From assembly GCA_030734395.1 (NCBI GenBank), contig JAUZTG010000029.1:5084001-5148000 (forward strand): a stretch of DNA of 64,000 nt, read 5' to 3'. This document shows, in pieces, positions 1 through 11,000 of the stretch (positions are counted from its first letter, which is position 1; each line of letters starts with the position of its first letter). The notes under the pieces were generated by a model that was not told where the DNA came from, searched no databases, and was given only the letters and a program-made list of their open reading frames with translations. The position numbers and the translations under genes are program-made. This stretch comes from Sarocladium kiliense (Eukaryota; Ascomycota; Sordariomycetes; Hypocreales; Sarocladiaceae).

Positions 1-129
1 ACCTCGGACGCTGGTGCCGCTGAGACCTCCGGCCCCTCTTCCGTCCCCGAGGATGCCGCCGGCTCCGTCCGCGTTGCCCTCGGCACTGTCGCCTTCGCTG
101 GTGTCTTCGCCCTCGCCCAGCTTCTCTAA
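1..129 (+). CDS. C-terminal end of a probable GPI-anchored surface protein (5' cut by window edge)
   Basis: Frame 1 is open from the first base to TAA at 127-129 and gives the last 42 residues of a protein. The segment is rich in Ala, Ser, Gly and acidic residues and ends in a hydrophobic tail, roughly VALGTVAFAGVFALAQLL, directly before the stop. A small-residue stretch followed by about 18 hydrophobic residues at the very C-terminus is the usual signal for GPI attachment in fungal wall or membrane proteins. The family cannot be named because the rest of the gene is outside the window. Confidence 0.6.
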   Translation, partial: TSDAGAAETSGPSSVPEDAAGSVRVALGTVAFAGVFALAQLL

Positions 130-1370
130 GCGATTCATACCCATACAACAAACAACCCCCTTTCCGCACATAATACTCTTTTGCGCGCGCAACACCCCCT
201 CGTCAAGAAACTCTTTTTGTGTTATGGTTTGATCGGGCCGCCTATTGGGCCTCAGCAGCAGCAGTGTATTCGCTTCCCTGTATCTCTTTTCGAAAATCTC
301 GAGGGTGTGAACCCTCGGAGATTTGCCAATACCTTACTTTGTAAAAGATTACGGGGCTTTTCTGGGACGTTTTCGGGAATGGATTAGCCGGAGGAGTAGA
401 CTAGTTTCGGTGGATTGTCTTGGAATTGAGCATAAGGGTTGGGCAAACCACCCTTTCTTGGATATACCTTTCTATCTCTCAACCTGACTTGCTCTGTGAA
501 TCTCCCTTGGTAGAATATGTCTGGTCCCCGTCCTTGACTTTGCATGACCCGCCCTGTTTTACAGGTCTTGCCCTACGAGGGAAACCTTGGGGTAAGGGAG
601 AGGTTCCCCGATTTCCGGGCTGTTTCGGCGTGAAATTAAAGTCATTAGACTTTTGACTTTGCCCGAACAGGGAGAGGGGGGCCGTCGTGATTAGTGCCCT
701 TTCCCCAGCCCTAGAGGTTCAACTCATCTTCAAATATACACGACTCGAGTGCGATGCACTGAGTAGTCACTGTCCACGTTCTGAACACTGCCGTGCCAAA
801 CAAATGCAGTACCCCGAATTACTGCTATAGATTCCTGCTATGGATTGCCTCTACAATATTCGCTCTATGTAATCAGTGTAGTTTGCAGGGTCATCACTGA
901 TTGCCAAAGGGTCGTCGCGAATCTGCAATCTTAAACAAGAAGCTCAAACATTGGCAACGGTCTTCGGCGGTATCGAGATGTCGCTTAGTTGAGTCACCTC
1001 GTGTGACGACAGAGTGCAACAAACTCCCTTGTTCAGATCGTCCCTGAAATAGACCCTCGGCATTGGAGAGTCCCTTTTCTAATCTACACACACCTTGGAG
1101 TGTGGTGCCGTTTTCAATGGTGTGGAAGATCAAACCGCTCAGAAAGCTTCGGTGGTGAGGCCGAGCTCACGAAAGAGGTCGTGCTTGTAGGGAAGGAAGG
1201 CATCGCAGTGATGGCCCGCATTGCACAGAGCGTCATGGATGAGAGGCGAGATAGAATCAATTCGTGCAGAGCTCCGCAGACATAGTAGGTTCATTCTAAG
1301 TATCTCGTTCACTCGCATTCTATATCCTCAATAAGCCTTCTCACAAGACGTTGCACCAATCGCCGGGCTT
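130..1370. other. Intergenic, no gene seen
   Basis: This holds the 3' flank of the upstream gene and the 3' flank of the metalloprotease. Only short open frames with no family resemblance are present on either strand. Confidence 0.6.
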
Positions 1371-2797
1371 CTAGCCACTGGATTCCCTAGAGATGCCAAC
1401 ATCAGCCCAAGCCTTGCGAACCTTTCGAGCCGCTTCCTTGCTGAATTCTTCCTCAGCAATGTCCACCGTCACGTCGGCGAATTGCTTGAAAGTGCACTTT
1501 GCGGGCACGCGACCACTCGTCATGGCCTTCCACCAGATCTGGCCGGCCTTCTCCCAAGAGTACCCTCCAAAAGCCTTGGCAGCCAGGTAGAAGGCTCGGT
1601 TGGGAATGCCTGAAAAGATATGGACACCTCCATTGTCCTCGAAGGTGGTCCTGAATTGGCTCATGTTGCCAACTTGGGGATCTTTGCCCTGCAGATTATC
1701 AGCTAACTGTCTGTCAAATACCATTCATGGATACTAACAAAGCGAGGGTCGTCGTAAGCAGTTCCAGGAGCCTTCATGCTGCGTAGAGCCGTGCCTTTGA
1801 CTCCCGGCAGGATGCAATCCTCGCCAATGAGCCAGTCGGCATTCTCCGCATCTTCGTTCTGAACTTTCTGCTTGATCATGATACCGAAAATATCGGATAC
1901 ATGCTCATTCAGAGCCCCAGGTTGGCCGTAGTAATCAAAAGGGCTGGTGTGTTCGGTGATAGCGTGCGTCAGCTCATGTCCAATGACGTCGATACAGCCA
2001 GTGAAGTTGTTGAGGAATTCGTCACCGTCACCGAAGACCATCTGGAGCTTCTCCGGGTCCCAGACTAACATCATCAGCACTTTGTTCCAACCTTCGCCTT
2101 CAGTACTTACAGGCATTTTCGTAGGCTTCGCCAAAGTGAACGGTGCTGATGATATCGGCATTCTTGTTGTCAATTGAGTGCCACTTGAAGTGCTCCTTGT
2201 AGAAGTCAAGAACCGTGCCGACGTTCTCGAAAGCTTCATTGACAGCCTTGTCTTTCACTTTGGGCTCGCCTTCAGCGCGAACCATTTTACCTGGTAGGTC
2301 GGCCTCATTGTCGCTATTATGCATGGTGTAGACGGCACGATAAGGCTTGTCCTTGGGGGTATCTTTACGTCCTTCCTCAGTGGCGAAGAGGGTCTGTTGC
2401 TCGGGAGTAAGACCTGGCCATAATCAGCCACATGGTTTCGCACAATACAAAGGGCCATACCTTGCTGAGAGGTCCTCACGCGCTCGAGAAACTGCTCGAG
2501 ATGACCAAGGTCTCTCTGTGCGCGAGTACGAGTAGCATCGTCGACCTGTTCAGACTCGGCGACATGGCGCAGCAGAGCCTCTGGAATGATATGCTGAGGA
2601 GTGAAGTTGACAGGAGCAGAGCGACTATAGCCTCGGGGTCGGGTGAGAGTGGCCAGACGCTCCTGTCGGGCGGTGGTAACGCGCTCACGAGCAGCTATGG
2701 ATGCTTGAGCAGCTTTGCGGACAGCCTCGGAGTTGGCAGTCGAGTCGGCAATAGCACGAAGAAGGTGAGGAGGAACGATGTAGCAGCGGCAAGACAT
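1371..2797 (-). CDS. Protealysin-like M4 (thermolysin family) zinc metalloprotease
   Basis: Four exons on the minus strand: 2461-2797, 2111-2413, 1739-2064 and 1371-1688, with introns of 47, 46 and 50 bp, give 427 aa. The zinc motif HELTH lies at about residues 243-247. The third zinc ligand is Glu267 in ALNEHVSD, and the substrate-binding His is about 345 in DNGGVHIF. The stretch AFWDPEKLQMVFGDGD just before HELTH is typical of family M4. There is no signal peptide. The N-terminus begins MSCRCYIVPPHLLRAIA, which resembles the short protealysin-type propeptide (a PP motif near the start) rather than the long FTP-PepSY propeptide of thermolysin. This suggests a protein not secreted by the classical route. 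M4 peptidases are mainly bacterial, so ancient transfer is plausible. The start is the first ATG of the open frame. Confidence 0.88.
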
Positions 2798-3826
2798 GAT
2801 TTTGACGCGGCTATGAACTGCCGCAGACGGAACCTGGTGATAAGGATATCTGAGGTTGGACTGATGCTAGAGGAAAGGTCACAAGAGGTGATAAGGAGGC
2901 GATGGCGATCGAGAGACGAGAGGTAGAAATCTGGGAGAGAAGAGACGTCACTTTAATAGACAATTGCTGGGAGTGGCAGTGGTGCATGTGCCCGCCCGTG
3001 GCTCCTGGGCCATGTGATGCGAGGGAGTGACACGTCGAGGCTGAAGCAGGCATTCATGCTGCCATTGATGGCGTTTGTGGCGAGCTGGAGGCAGGTGCCA
3101 GGCATCGGGTTGTACATCTGTTTCGAGATAGTGCGACGGCATGTACTTCTACCCGGGCGAAAAGGTACGCGATAGCCGATGTCGGTGTAGGTCACTTGCT
3201 TGTGAGACGCTGTGACATATGGGGAGACATCACTAAACTTACCTTTCTTGAAACGTCCACGAAAACTAAACCTGCTTCCAAGGAATTCATGTCTCTGATC
3301 GGACGTCCGTGTGGCGAAGCAACATTAGGTTGGTTGCTGTTGCATTCGTGGCTATCACAGGTCGGCCTAGGCCTTGAAGCCATCGGGCGACTCCCAGGCC
3401 ACAGGACCAATCGCCTTGATCCCAGGACAGTGCGGCTTGCGAAGCCTGTGCTTATCTCGCGACTATGCCACTTCATTCGCTTGGCTAGCTCCGTTTTCCT
3501 GTAGTATATGGCTGATCACTTTGCCGTTCTAGGGATAAGGCTTTCGCGGAAGTCGCTGAGCTGGGCCTGGCTCACATGACGGTTCCGATACCGTCTCAGA
3601 TGATCAGCTGGATGAATAAGATGGTCCTCGCGCCACGGCAACTAAGATGCCAGACAATAGGCGCAAGACGGCCCGTTTGCGAAGCTTAAACCTATAGTCT
3701 GGGGATTACTTCGGCTTACCAAGGGTCTCTTTCGGTACAACCCGAACCGTGTGGGCGATCGATCTCCACATGCATGACGCGCGTCTTGGCGACGAGCAAG
3801 TCGATTGAAACTAGAGCAACGACAAC

Positions 3827-3842
3827 ATTCATTCATTCATTC
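3827..3842. repeat. (ATTC)4 microsatellite
   Basis: Four consecutive ATTC units in intergenic DNA. Confidence 0.8.
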
Positions 3843-3903
3843 ACTACGAAAATAGAAACTGTCCCTCCCATTCATCCCTCAGCGGTGAGGACAACTGGAC
3901 TGA

Positions 3904-3924
3904 GGATGGGTGGATGGATGGATG
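3904..3924. repeat. GGAT-rich microsatellite
   Basis: Imperfect run of GGAT/GGGT units in intergenic DNA. Confidence 0.7.
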
Positions 3925-4225
3925 TCCAGGCTGTGACGGTTGCTCTTTCCTCGGTCATGCCACCTTGAGGACGCCCTGGGCTGGCAGGGACGCTGTGGTT
4001 CCTGCCTGACTTCTTACCCATCAGGTCACGTCAAACGTGCTTTCCTCACCCATCTGAAGACACAGCTGGCGGAGGCAGGTTTCCGAGTCATCGCAAAAAT
4101 CGCAAAATGGACTTGAACCTCTCGTCAAGTACTCAAGGACCCCGTCTTCAAGTCCCGTCGGCTAGCTGCCTTCGCCGTGGCCCGCCGTGAAGTTCCATAC
4201 ACCATATTTACAGACTGCAGCCCAG

Positions 4226-5227
4226 ATGGCATTGTCTATTGGCCCTGCCGAGCCGACATGGCGTGAAGTGCAACTTCGATACAAGCTTGCACCCCCCTCC
4301 TTCAAGAATCTCTTGACCATTCCCAATGCTCCTTCTCGTCAGGACATCCTTCGCCAGGCCTGCTTTTGCACCGAGTTTGTAGCATTTCCGTTCACTGCGG
4401 CCGATAAAGCCTTCTTCCGCGAGATCAATGACCATTGCCCAATACCATATCGCATTACCGAGGCCCTCACACTGCCCTGGCACAAAGTCTTCCTTCTTGT
4501 CCAAGTCGACCTCGCTCGATGTGGTTGGCCCAACAAACTGTCATCTCCTGCCAGGAAGGAGCTCCATTCTGAGCGTGGTCGTGTATACAGGGTCCTTGAT
4601 CAAGTTCTTCGATGTCTTGTCGATATTCTTAGTCAGAGACTCGACGGTCACGGGGTAGTTGCGGCTCTCGATGTTCTTCGAAGCGTAAACGCCGGCGTGT
4701 GGGAGGGCAATGACATGGAATTGCTCCAGGTTGAAGGTATTGGCCCTGCCAAGGCGCAGAAACTCATCCAAGCTGGCATCAAAACTGTTCGACAGCTCGC
4801 CAAGCTTGAGTTCTACCATATCGAGAGACTCCTCAGTCGCAACCCACCTTTCGGCCAGCAGCTTCTCCGCCAGCTTGCAGGCTTTCCTCGTCTGGAACTC
4901 GTCGCATGTTCCGCGAACCCTCCACCCCATCACGGAGACACCTCTGTGGCTCAATCAAGCCCGGCACACCAGCCTGTGCTGCGAATCTTACTTCGGTACG
5001 AGAATGATGAATCGCCGGTCTGGGGAAAGAAGAGTCCATGGATGACGCTTGTCATCACTGGAGATGATGGTCGACTCCTTTGGTTTTGGAGAGGCAGCAT
5101 CAAGAGGCTAGCCGTTCGAAAGGAGCTGCTTGTCCGCCTCGCTGCCAGATTCCAGCAGACAGTCCAGGTGGTGTTCACCTGTGAAACCATAGTGGGGACC
5201 ATACAACGAGCTACGATCGAGACCTGA
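4226..5227 (+). CDS. Orphan C-terminal (Sec63/HhH-like) part of a MER3/HFM1 meiotic helicase
   Basis: A 333-aa intronless frame from the first in-frame ATG; the frame is open back to about 4166 but has no earlier ATG. It matches the region after the helicase core in MER3/HFM1: residues FREINDHCPIPYRI, then LPWHKVFLLVQVDL, a helix-hairpin-helix-like stretch LLQVEGIGPAKAQKLIQAG, and an end of the type VVFTCETIVGT. Full-length fungal MER3 is over 1,000 aa and carries DEAD-box and helicase C domains. No such domains are found in the 1.4 kb upstream on either strand. MER3 promotes meiotic crossovers by unwinding DNA. This is either a truncated relic whose frame is still intact, or a stand-alone Sec63-domain protein. 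Possible splice acceptors just before the ATG leave open an unrecognised upstream exon. Confidence 0.6.
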   Translation: MALSIGPAEPTWREVQLRYKLAPPSFKNLLTIPNAPSRQDILRQACFCTEFVAFPFTAADKAFFREINDHCPIPYRITEALTLPWHKVFLLVQVDLARCGWPNKLSSPARKELHSERGRVYRVLDQVLRCLVDILSQRLDGHGVVAALDVLRSVNAGVWEGNDMELLQVEGIGPAKAQKLIQAGIKTVRQLAKLEFYHIERLLSRNPPFGQQLLRQLAGFPRLELVACSANPPPHHGDTSVAQSSPAHQPVLRILLRYENDESPVWGKKSPWMTLVITGDDGRLLWFWRGSIKRLAVRKELLVRLAARFQQTVQVVFTCETIVGTIQRATIET

Positions 5228-6855
5228 CCGATACTTCATCGTGTCCTATCTGGATGTTGGGCGAGTACGGTGCTCGAGGCTGATGACTCGGTCCATTGCC
5301 TGTTGTATCATGTGTTGCCCCTGACCAATGTGGTAATGAGCGCGATCCGCCATATCACAATCGTCGCCACCGTGAATCAGGCACCAGTCCAGACCAGTCA
5401 AGGTGTGCTGCATACTTATGCATGTCTGCTGCTAGATGGGTTATTTTTACATCGACAAGATTGCACGGTGTGGCGGGGTACACTCACCTGGGCAGTTGAA
5501 CTCACAAACCTCGCTTTTAAGCCTCAATGAACTTCGCACTGTCCGGAAGCCGAAGCCTTTACGTTTGCTTTGCTGATGCCCACTCGAGAAATGATCAGCA
5601 ATGGGTCAGGGCCGGCCAAGCCATGAGACGATGATCCTTCGGTCGCATTAGGAGGATGTTATTGCACCCGAATGAGTCAAGATAGCCTGATCTTCAGCAA
5701 ATGAAATTGATTTTTGCAACTACTATAACCGCAAGGTGGGCTTCTCCCAAGCTAATCATACACTTTCCGTGCCGCCATGAGCGAGGAAGTTGATGACCCG
5801 AATTTAGTCTTGAATCTAAGCTCAGAGCTCCCTCACCGCAATTCGGGTAAGGATCGTCCAAGCAGTAAGCTCAATCGGAGTGCCTGCAGCCACTTTGTGC
5901 AACGTTCCAGTTACTCGATCAAGTATACGGACAACGAGATACTGCTGCAGAATGCACATCGAGGCTCAGCCTCTCCATCGACAGACCTCAAATCATCAGA
6001 ACTTTCCTTGCACATCGAGGTCCATGCTGCGCCGCCTACGATGGCCAAGAGGACTAAGTCGCTCAGACAGTGAAAGCTGAAAACAAATCTCCACATCGCC
6101 CCTGCTAGTCGATCGACGTAAAACTAAGCTTGGCAAGGGTAGCATCTGAGGTCTAAGCGATACCCAAACGAGATGCACTGGTCACACGGCTTCTGGTTAC
6201 CCCGGGCTGACCATGATCCCCATTCAGCCCTCCGACCACCTTACGGTTTGCCAACCTGGGCAAAATCCGAGTCAGGAAAAGCATGAAGTCTTCGACATTG
6301 AGATTGGGCTCTAGCGGATACCTGCAGCTTCAGCTGGGGCACACACACAAAGCAATGCCATCAAGCAGGTTCCTCATTGGCCTGGCTGGCGAAGAAGCTT
6401 ACCATGTGGTGATTCCCTGCAGTTAGCCTGGTCCTAGCTGCAGATTGCGCTGCCAGCCGTGAGAAGGCAAGATGATCACCTTGTGGGACCTCTATCACGG
6501 CCGATGCAAGAACCGGGTCAGGAAGTATTTCTCCTGGTTGGGCATGCGGCTATTCATGATGTTGGCTAGGCTGAGGGCATCTCGAATACGGTTAGTCCGA
6601 GGCGTTGTTCGAAGACAGGGATGCAATGGGGGCCTCGCTGGCTACATTTTGTTCCCGTGGTTGTGATGAGCCGTCCGATGGACACCCGAAGAGAGAGAGA
6701 GAGAGAGAGATAAATAGGTATCGCAGCCCTGTCGCGGCAGCCCAGGTCATTGAGTCCTGGTGTTTCTGGTCTGCGACGATATTGACATCCGGAATCCCGT
6801 CTCGCTCCTTTTCCTTCCTTGATTCCCTTTTGATACCCCTCACATCACTTACACA
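5228..6855. other. Intergenic, no supported gene
   Basis: 3' flank of the MER3-like fragment and upstream region of the Cys-rich protein. A 98-codon frame at 5777-6073 starts in a good context but shows no family features. A GA microsatellite lies about 145 bp before the next start codon. Confidence 0.55.
6691..6710. repeat. (GA)10 microsatellite
   Basis: Ten GA units in the promoter of the Cys-rich GPI protein; GA tracts are common near fungal promoters. Confidence 0.85.
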
Positions 6856-7824
6856 ATGGTTCGCGCCACTCTCCTCTTCACATTGGCGACCGCCGCGTCG
6901 GCCGCCAAGCTCACTGCCTTCAAAGGCAAGCCTCGCAACCAGAAGAACCTTTTGCCTGTTGGTCTCAGCAATGAGGCTTTGAACCTTGGTTTGGCAGGCA
7001 CTTGCAGCAGCTTCGAGGAGGTTTGCGACGTCGACTTCTGTATCCCCAGCCTTGGCACTTGCTGCTCTGAGGGCAATGGCGCCTACTGCGAGCTAGGCAA
7101 GACATGTGTTGAGAATGGTTGCTGCCCTATCGGCCAAACCTGCACTGGTCCCCCGACTTGTGAGGAAGACGATGAGAAGATCTGCGGAACTTTCTGTATT
7201 CCTGAGGATGCCGACTGCTGTGACAGCGATGTGGGCACCTTCTGCGACTCTCCCGGCACATGCACATCCTCAGGATGCTCCGTTGGAAGCCTTCGCGGCG
7301 GCTCCGGAGGTTCTGGAGGCTCAGGTGGTGGTAGCTCTGGTGGCTCTGGTGGCTCTGGCGGCTCTGGCGGCGGCAGCCAAGAACAGTGCTTCTCGTTCCA
7401 AGAGGAGTGTGGTACCGGCTGCATGCCCGAGGGCAGCGTCTGCTGTGACAATGGCCTCGAGTACTGCCTGTCTGGTCAGACCTGCAACAACGACGGCACA
7501 TGCCGCCGTGGTGGTCTGGGTGGCAGCGGCGGTAGCAGCGACGACGATGATGGGGATAGTCTGTTTACAACCTCATCCACCTCAACCACCTCGACCACCT
7601 CATCTACCTCAACCAGCCTCACCAGCTTCGGCAGCAACAACTTCCCGACTGGTCTCGTAAGCGGCGGCCCGGACGACGACAGCAGCGACTCCAACGACGA
7701 TGATGCTCCCAGGAGCGGTGACGACGGCGAAGCCAATGATAACACCGGCGAGCCTGATGCCGCGATGGTCCACGGCCCTAGCTTCTTCGCCGCCGCTATC
7801 GCACTCATTCCGCTTCTGCTGTAG
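6856..7824 (+). CDS. Cysteine-rich GPI-anchored secreted protein with Gly-Ser linker
   Basis: A 322-aa intronless frame. The N-terminus MVRATLLFTLATAASAAK is a classical signal peptide. Two Cys-rich blocks follow, at about residues 55-145 and 176-215, with repeated CC pairs and C-x5-C-type spacing, for example CIPSLGTCC, CIPEDADCC and CMPEGSVCC. This implies at least three related disulfide modules. They are joined by a GGSGG repeat linker at about 148-174. After the second block come an acidic DDDD run, a Ser/Thr-rich region likely to be O-glycosylated, and a hydrophobic tail SFFAAAIALIPLLL that fits GPI attachment. The product is probably a plasma-membrane or wall surface protein. The modules resemble Cys-rich domains common in fungal surface proteins, but I cannot name a family or a ligand. 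Confidence 0.85.
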   Translation: MVRATLLFTLATAASAAKLTAFKGKPRNQKNLLPVGLSNEALNLGLAGTCSSFEEVCDVDFCIPSLGTCCSEGNGAYCELGKTCVENGCCPIGQTCTGPPTCEEDDEKICGTFCIPEDADCCDSDVGTFCDSPGTCTSSGCSVGSLRGGSGGSGGSGGGSSGGSGGSGGSGGGSQEQCFSFQEECGTGCMPEGSVCCDNGLEYCLSGQTCNNDGTCRRGGLGGSGGSSDDDDGDSLFTTSSTSTTSTTSSTSTSLTSFGSNNFPTGLVSGGPDDDSSDSNDDDAPRSGDDGEANDNTGEPDAAMVHGPSFFAAAIALIPLLL

Positions 7825-8447
7825 AGCAGATTCCATGGACAAGAGAACATGAGGTTCAATTAGGACCTTTGGTGCTTGTTAATATAAGATTGTCTGGAAT
7901 CGTCAGCAACACTATGACTGGGGGAATGGGAAACCCATTTTGGGGAGTTTGAACATCATATACCATCTGATCTTGTATCTCTTGCTGCTTCATAGTACAT
8001 ATTTCTCTAAAGTTGGATTAATTATTTACTCAGAAAATGGTCTTCGAACACACGTGAGCTTAAATGACGCCGGAAGATGTCAGTGCGCCTGCCTCAAGGT
8101 TATTATTTCTGCTGGTGAGCTGTAGTCAGGAATTATTAGTCTGAATCTTCAAGCCGACATGCTACTGTTCTGCAACTAGTCACATTCTCAGGATCCCGCG
8201 AAGGACATTGAGCAAGGAATTCAGGTGAGACGTTAAAAAAGTCGGATATATGCTCTATACAAGGTTCCGCCCTTGCTGCTGCCAGTACACAACACCCCCG
8301 AGTTGTGCGTAGAGGCGGAACGAGGTTGGGTGATGGGTGTTTTTGGGTTGTTAGTTCAATATGATACACGGACCGTGACCCTCTTGAGAAGACGCCCTGT
8401 GCTCCTCTCTCTCTTTTTTGATGGCTTTTTCCCTTTACCGGCGCCTC
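7825..8447. other. Convergent 3' intergenic region
   Basis: Lies between the stops of two converging genes. AT-rich 3' flank, nothing else seen. Confidence 0.6.
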
Positions 8448-9687
8448 TTAGTGCTTCCTTGTAGTCTGGTCAAAGACCTCCAAAACAGTGTCCTTCAGTT
8501 TCTCGGCCGACTGTCCCTCGCTGCTGCTCTTGTCGCTCTCCGATGCCTTGTCGTCCACCATCTTCTTCGCCATTGTCCTTGCCTGTGCCTCACCGACCTT
8601 GCCATAAACGCTAAGTCCTGTGGCGATCATGCCGCCAATGTCGCCCACGTTGCCGGGAACGACGACAGCGGTGCTCTCCTTGGCCAATTTGGCGAAAGCA
8701 TCGACGTACTTCTCGGCGACTGTGAGGCTGATGGCACCGCGGGCACCATCCTCGCCCTGAGTGATGCTCTTGCTCACGGCGTCGATACCTTGAGCTGTCG
8801 CTCTCGCCTTGAGGAGAATAGCCTCCGCCTCACCATCTGCCTCATTGATCCTCTCCGCGCGCATAGCCTCAGACGCGAGAATCACACTCTGTTTCTTTCC
8901 TTCGGCAATGTTGATCGCGCTTTGACGCTGACCTTCAGACTCGAGAATTTCGGCGCGCTTGGATCGCTCTGCGGTGACCTGACGGTGCATGGCCTCGACA
9001 ACGGCAGCGGGTGCGTGGATGTCGCGGATCTCGTATCGCAGGCAAGTGACGCCCCATGCTTCAGCGGCGTCGTTGATGGCGGCGGTGATGTTTGTATTCA
9101 AGGCTGCGCGCTCCTTGAGAACATGATCGAGGGTGAGCTGGCCGATCTCGGAGCGCATGGTGGTCTGCGCGAGTTGCGAAATGGCGTATTCGGCATCTTC
9201 AACTCCGTAGCTGCAGCAATGCGTAAGTTTCTTGTCTCATATGGATCCTTGCGTATCGCGAAGAAGGGTGGTCCTACCTGGCCTTGTATGCATCGAAAAC
9301 CCTGGTGTAGAGCACACCATCAAGATCAAGCGTAACGTTGTCCGCCGTGATAGCCCTCTGGCTGGGAATCTCAATGGCCGATTCCTTCAAGCTCTTGACG
9401 TATGCGATCCGATCGAGGAATGGCATTAGGATCGCAAGACCGGGCTCGAGGATGCGGTTGAACTTGCCCATGCGCTCAACGATCCATGCTGTCTGCTGGG
9501 GAACGAACCGAACGACGGTATTGGCTGGGAGCCGCGGCTTCGGGAAATATGAAGTCAGAGGCCCGACGCCTGATGATCCGCCGACGGAAGCAGCCGAAGG
9601 TTGAAGAACGCGGGCAGTCGTGGTGAAGAGGCGTGCGTGCTGGGACAGAGGTGCCCGGAGGCTGGACCTCACCAGCGACGTCGCCAT
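8448..9687 (-). CDS. slp2: Stomatin-like protein 2 homologue (mitochondrial SPFH/band 7)
   Basis: Two exons, 9278-9687 and 8448-9210, with a 67-bp intron, give 390 aa. The first roughly 30 residues are basic and hydroxylated with FTTTARVL, as in a mitochondrial presequence. The SPFH/band 7 domain begins around NTVVRFVPQQTAWIVERMGK, runs through the intron junction (DAYKA|SYGVEDAEYA) and ends near residue 240. A coiled-coil stretch rich in Ala, Glu and Arg follows (AERSKRAEILESEGQRQ, then EADGEAEAILLKARATAQG). SLP2-type proteins scaffold cardiolipin-rich areas of the inner mitochondrial membrane and help control membrane proteases and respiratory complexes. The start is the first ATG before the presequence. 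Confidence 0.93.
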
Positions 9688-10215
9688 TGCTGGTAGGTGG
9701 ATTTTGTCTTTTCGGAGGGAGAAGGTGGGCGCAGAGTCAAAGAGCCAGCTTGGCTCAGCTCATTGTCTTGTGTGGAAAGGGAGAGTGTTCACGAGTCGGC
9801 CGGTCGGATGGGATGACGCGGGAGTGGCAGGCCTGAGTGCCGTCTGGAGCTCTAGGCGACGGCGATGACGGAAAAACCAGGAGCTCTCTGTATGGCTGTC
9901 GAAGCTCTGCCCGCCAACGCCGATAATTATCCGCTGCCGATTTCAGCTACCCGGGAGCAGACGCGGGGTGGACGTCACACGAGCAAGGAGGCACTGCCCC
10001 GCGCTGCCTTGCCTGCTGGCGACCCGACTTCACCTCGTCACGACCGACTTTCTCCCTCATCCTTCCATCCGACCTTTGGACAGTCTGCTATTGCCCGCGG
10101 GAGCTTCTGGGACGACCAGGAGCCAACGCGCGAAAACGAATTGAAGAATTTATCATTATCTGGGACGAAGACACAGAAATCGGCTCCACCGTCAGTGGAC
10201 GGCTAAGCTATCAAA
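9688..10215. promoter_or_regulatory. Divergent promoter region of slp2 and mms2
   Basis: 528 bp between two divergently transcribed genes. No specific site recognised. Confidence 0.6.
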
Positions 10216-10851
10216 ATGGCTGTTGAGCCACGGAACTTCCGTCTCCTGAAGGAGCTGGAGGACGGCGAGAAGGGCACTGGATCGGGAACATACAGTCTTG
10301 GAATTGACGACTTGGACGATTTGTACCTCCACAACTGGAATGGCACGGTTCTTGGCCCAGCTCAGGTGAGTCAGATTCCCAACGCCTGGAAAGCGTCACA
10401 GCACTCCAGAGCAATGGACGAAACTAAAGCGCTACGCAAACAGAGCGGTTTCGAGAATCGAATTTATAGTGTCAAGATCTACTGCGGCCCTAAGTACCCT
10501 AAGGAGCCACCAACCGTCAAGTTCATCAACAAGGTCAAGCTTGATGCTGTTGACAAGAAGGGGCATGTCGATATTGATCAGATCCCGCTTTTGATCCGAC
10601 CATGGTCCCCAAACAACCAGCTGAAGCATATTATGGAGGGTCTTAGGAAGTGAGTCCGACAAGAAATCACGACTTTCTGTCGCTTATCTCATTGCCGGCA
10701 ATGCTGACAATCGTATTCTACCAGGGCGATGGAAATGCACGAAAAGAAGTACAAGGCCTTGGCCCATTCCGGTGGCAAGGATGCCGTCGCAATGGCCAAC
10801 GACATGCTAGATCAGCCTCCGGAGGGAAGTGTGTACGACGAGTATAAATGA
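10216..10851 (+). CDS. mms2: Ubiquitin-conjugating enzyme variant Mms2/UEV1
   Basis: Three exons, 10216-10365, 10444-10649 and 10725-10851, give 160 aa. The fold is that of a UEV: NFRLLKELEDGEKG, then WNGTVLGPAQSGFENRIYSVKIYCGPKYPKEPP split across the first intron, then VKFINKVKLDAV. No active-site cysteine follows the position of the missing HPN motif, as expected for a catalytically dead E2 variant. Mms2 pairs with Ubc13 to make Lys63-linked ubiquitin chains in error-free DNA damage tolerance. The first intron is 78 bp, a multiple of three without a stop, so its retention would insert 26 residues rather than truncate. The C-terminus is about 20 residues longer than yeast Mms2 and ends VYDEYK. 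Confidence 0.95.
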
Positions 10852-11000
10852 TGATCTATGCCGATCTTGCGAGGGAGAGAGCTTGTTATGAGTCCAGAAA
10901 GAGAAGGAAGGAATAGAGAGACCACTTCAATACCAATCTGGCGACCATTGAGCGTTGTGGATTGAGGATTACGGTATGGATGATATGAGTATTAGAAAGC

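Larger units (their letters stand above)
2798..4225. other. Intergenic, no supported gene; simple repeats
   Basis: This is the upstream region of the metalloprotease and of the MER3-like fragment. Open frames of up to about 100 codons on both strands look random. An ATTC tract lies at 3827-3842 and a GGAT-rich tract at 3904-3924. No remains of a helicase domain were recognised here. Confidence 0.55.

Noticed and set aside
3196..3504. Frame of 102 codons upstream of the MER3-like fragment
   Set aside because: Checked for helicase motifs that might complete MER3; none are present.
5673..5679. TGAGTCA (CPC1-type 7-mer)
   Set aside because: No amino-acid gene nearby; several such words are expected by chance in 64 kb.
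5777..6073. 98-codon frame with good ATG context
   Set aside because: Short, no domain or signal peptide, no exon partner. Left as intergenic.
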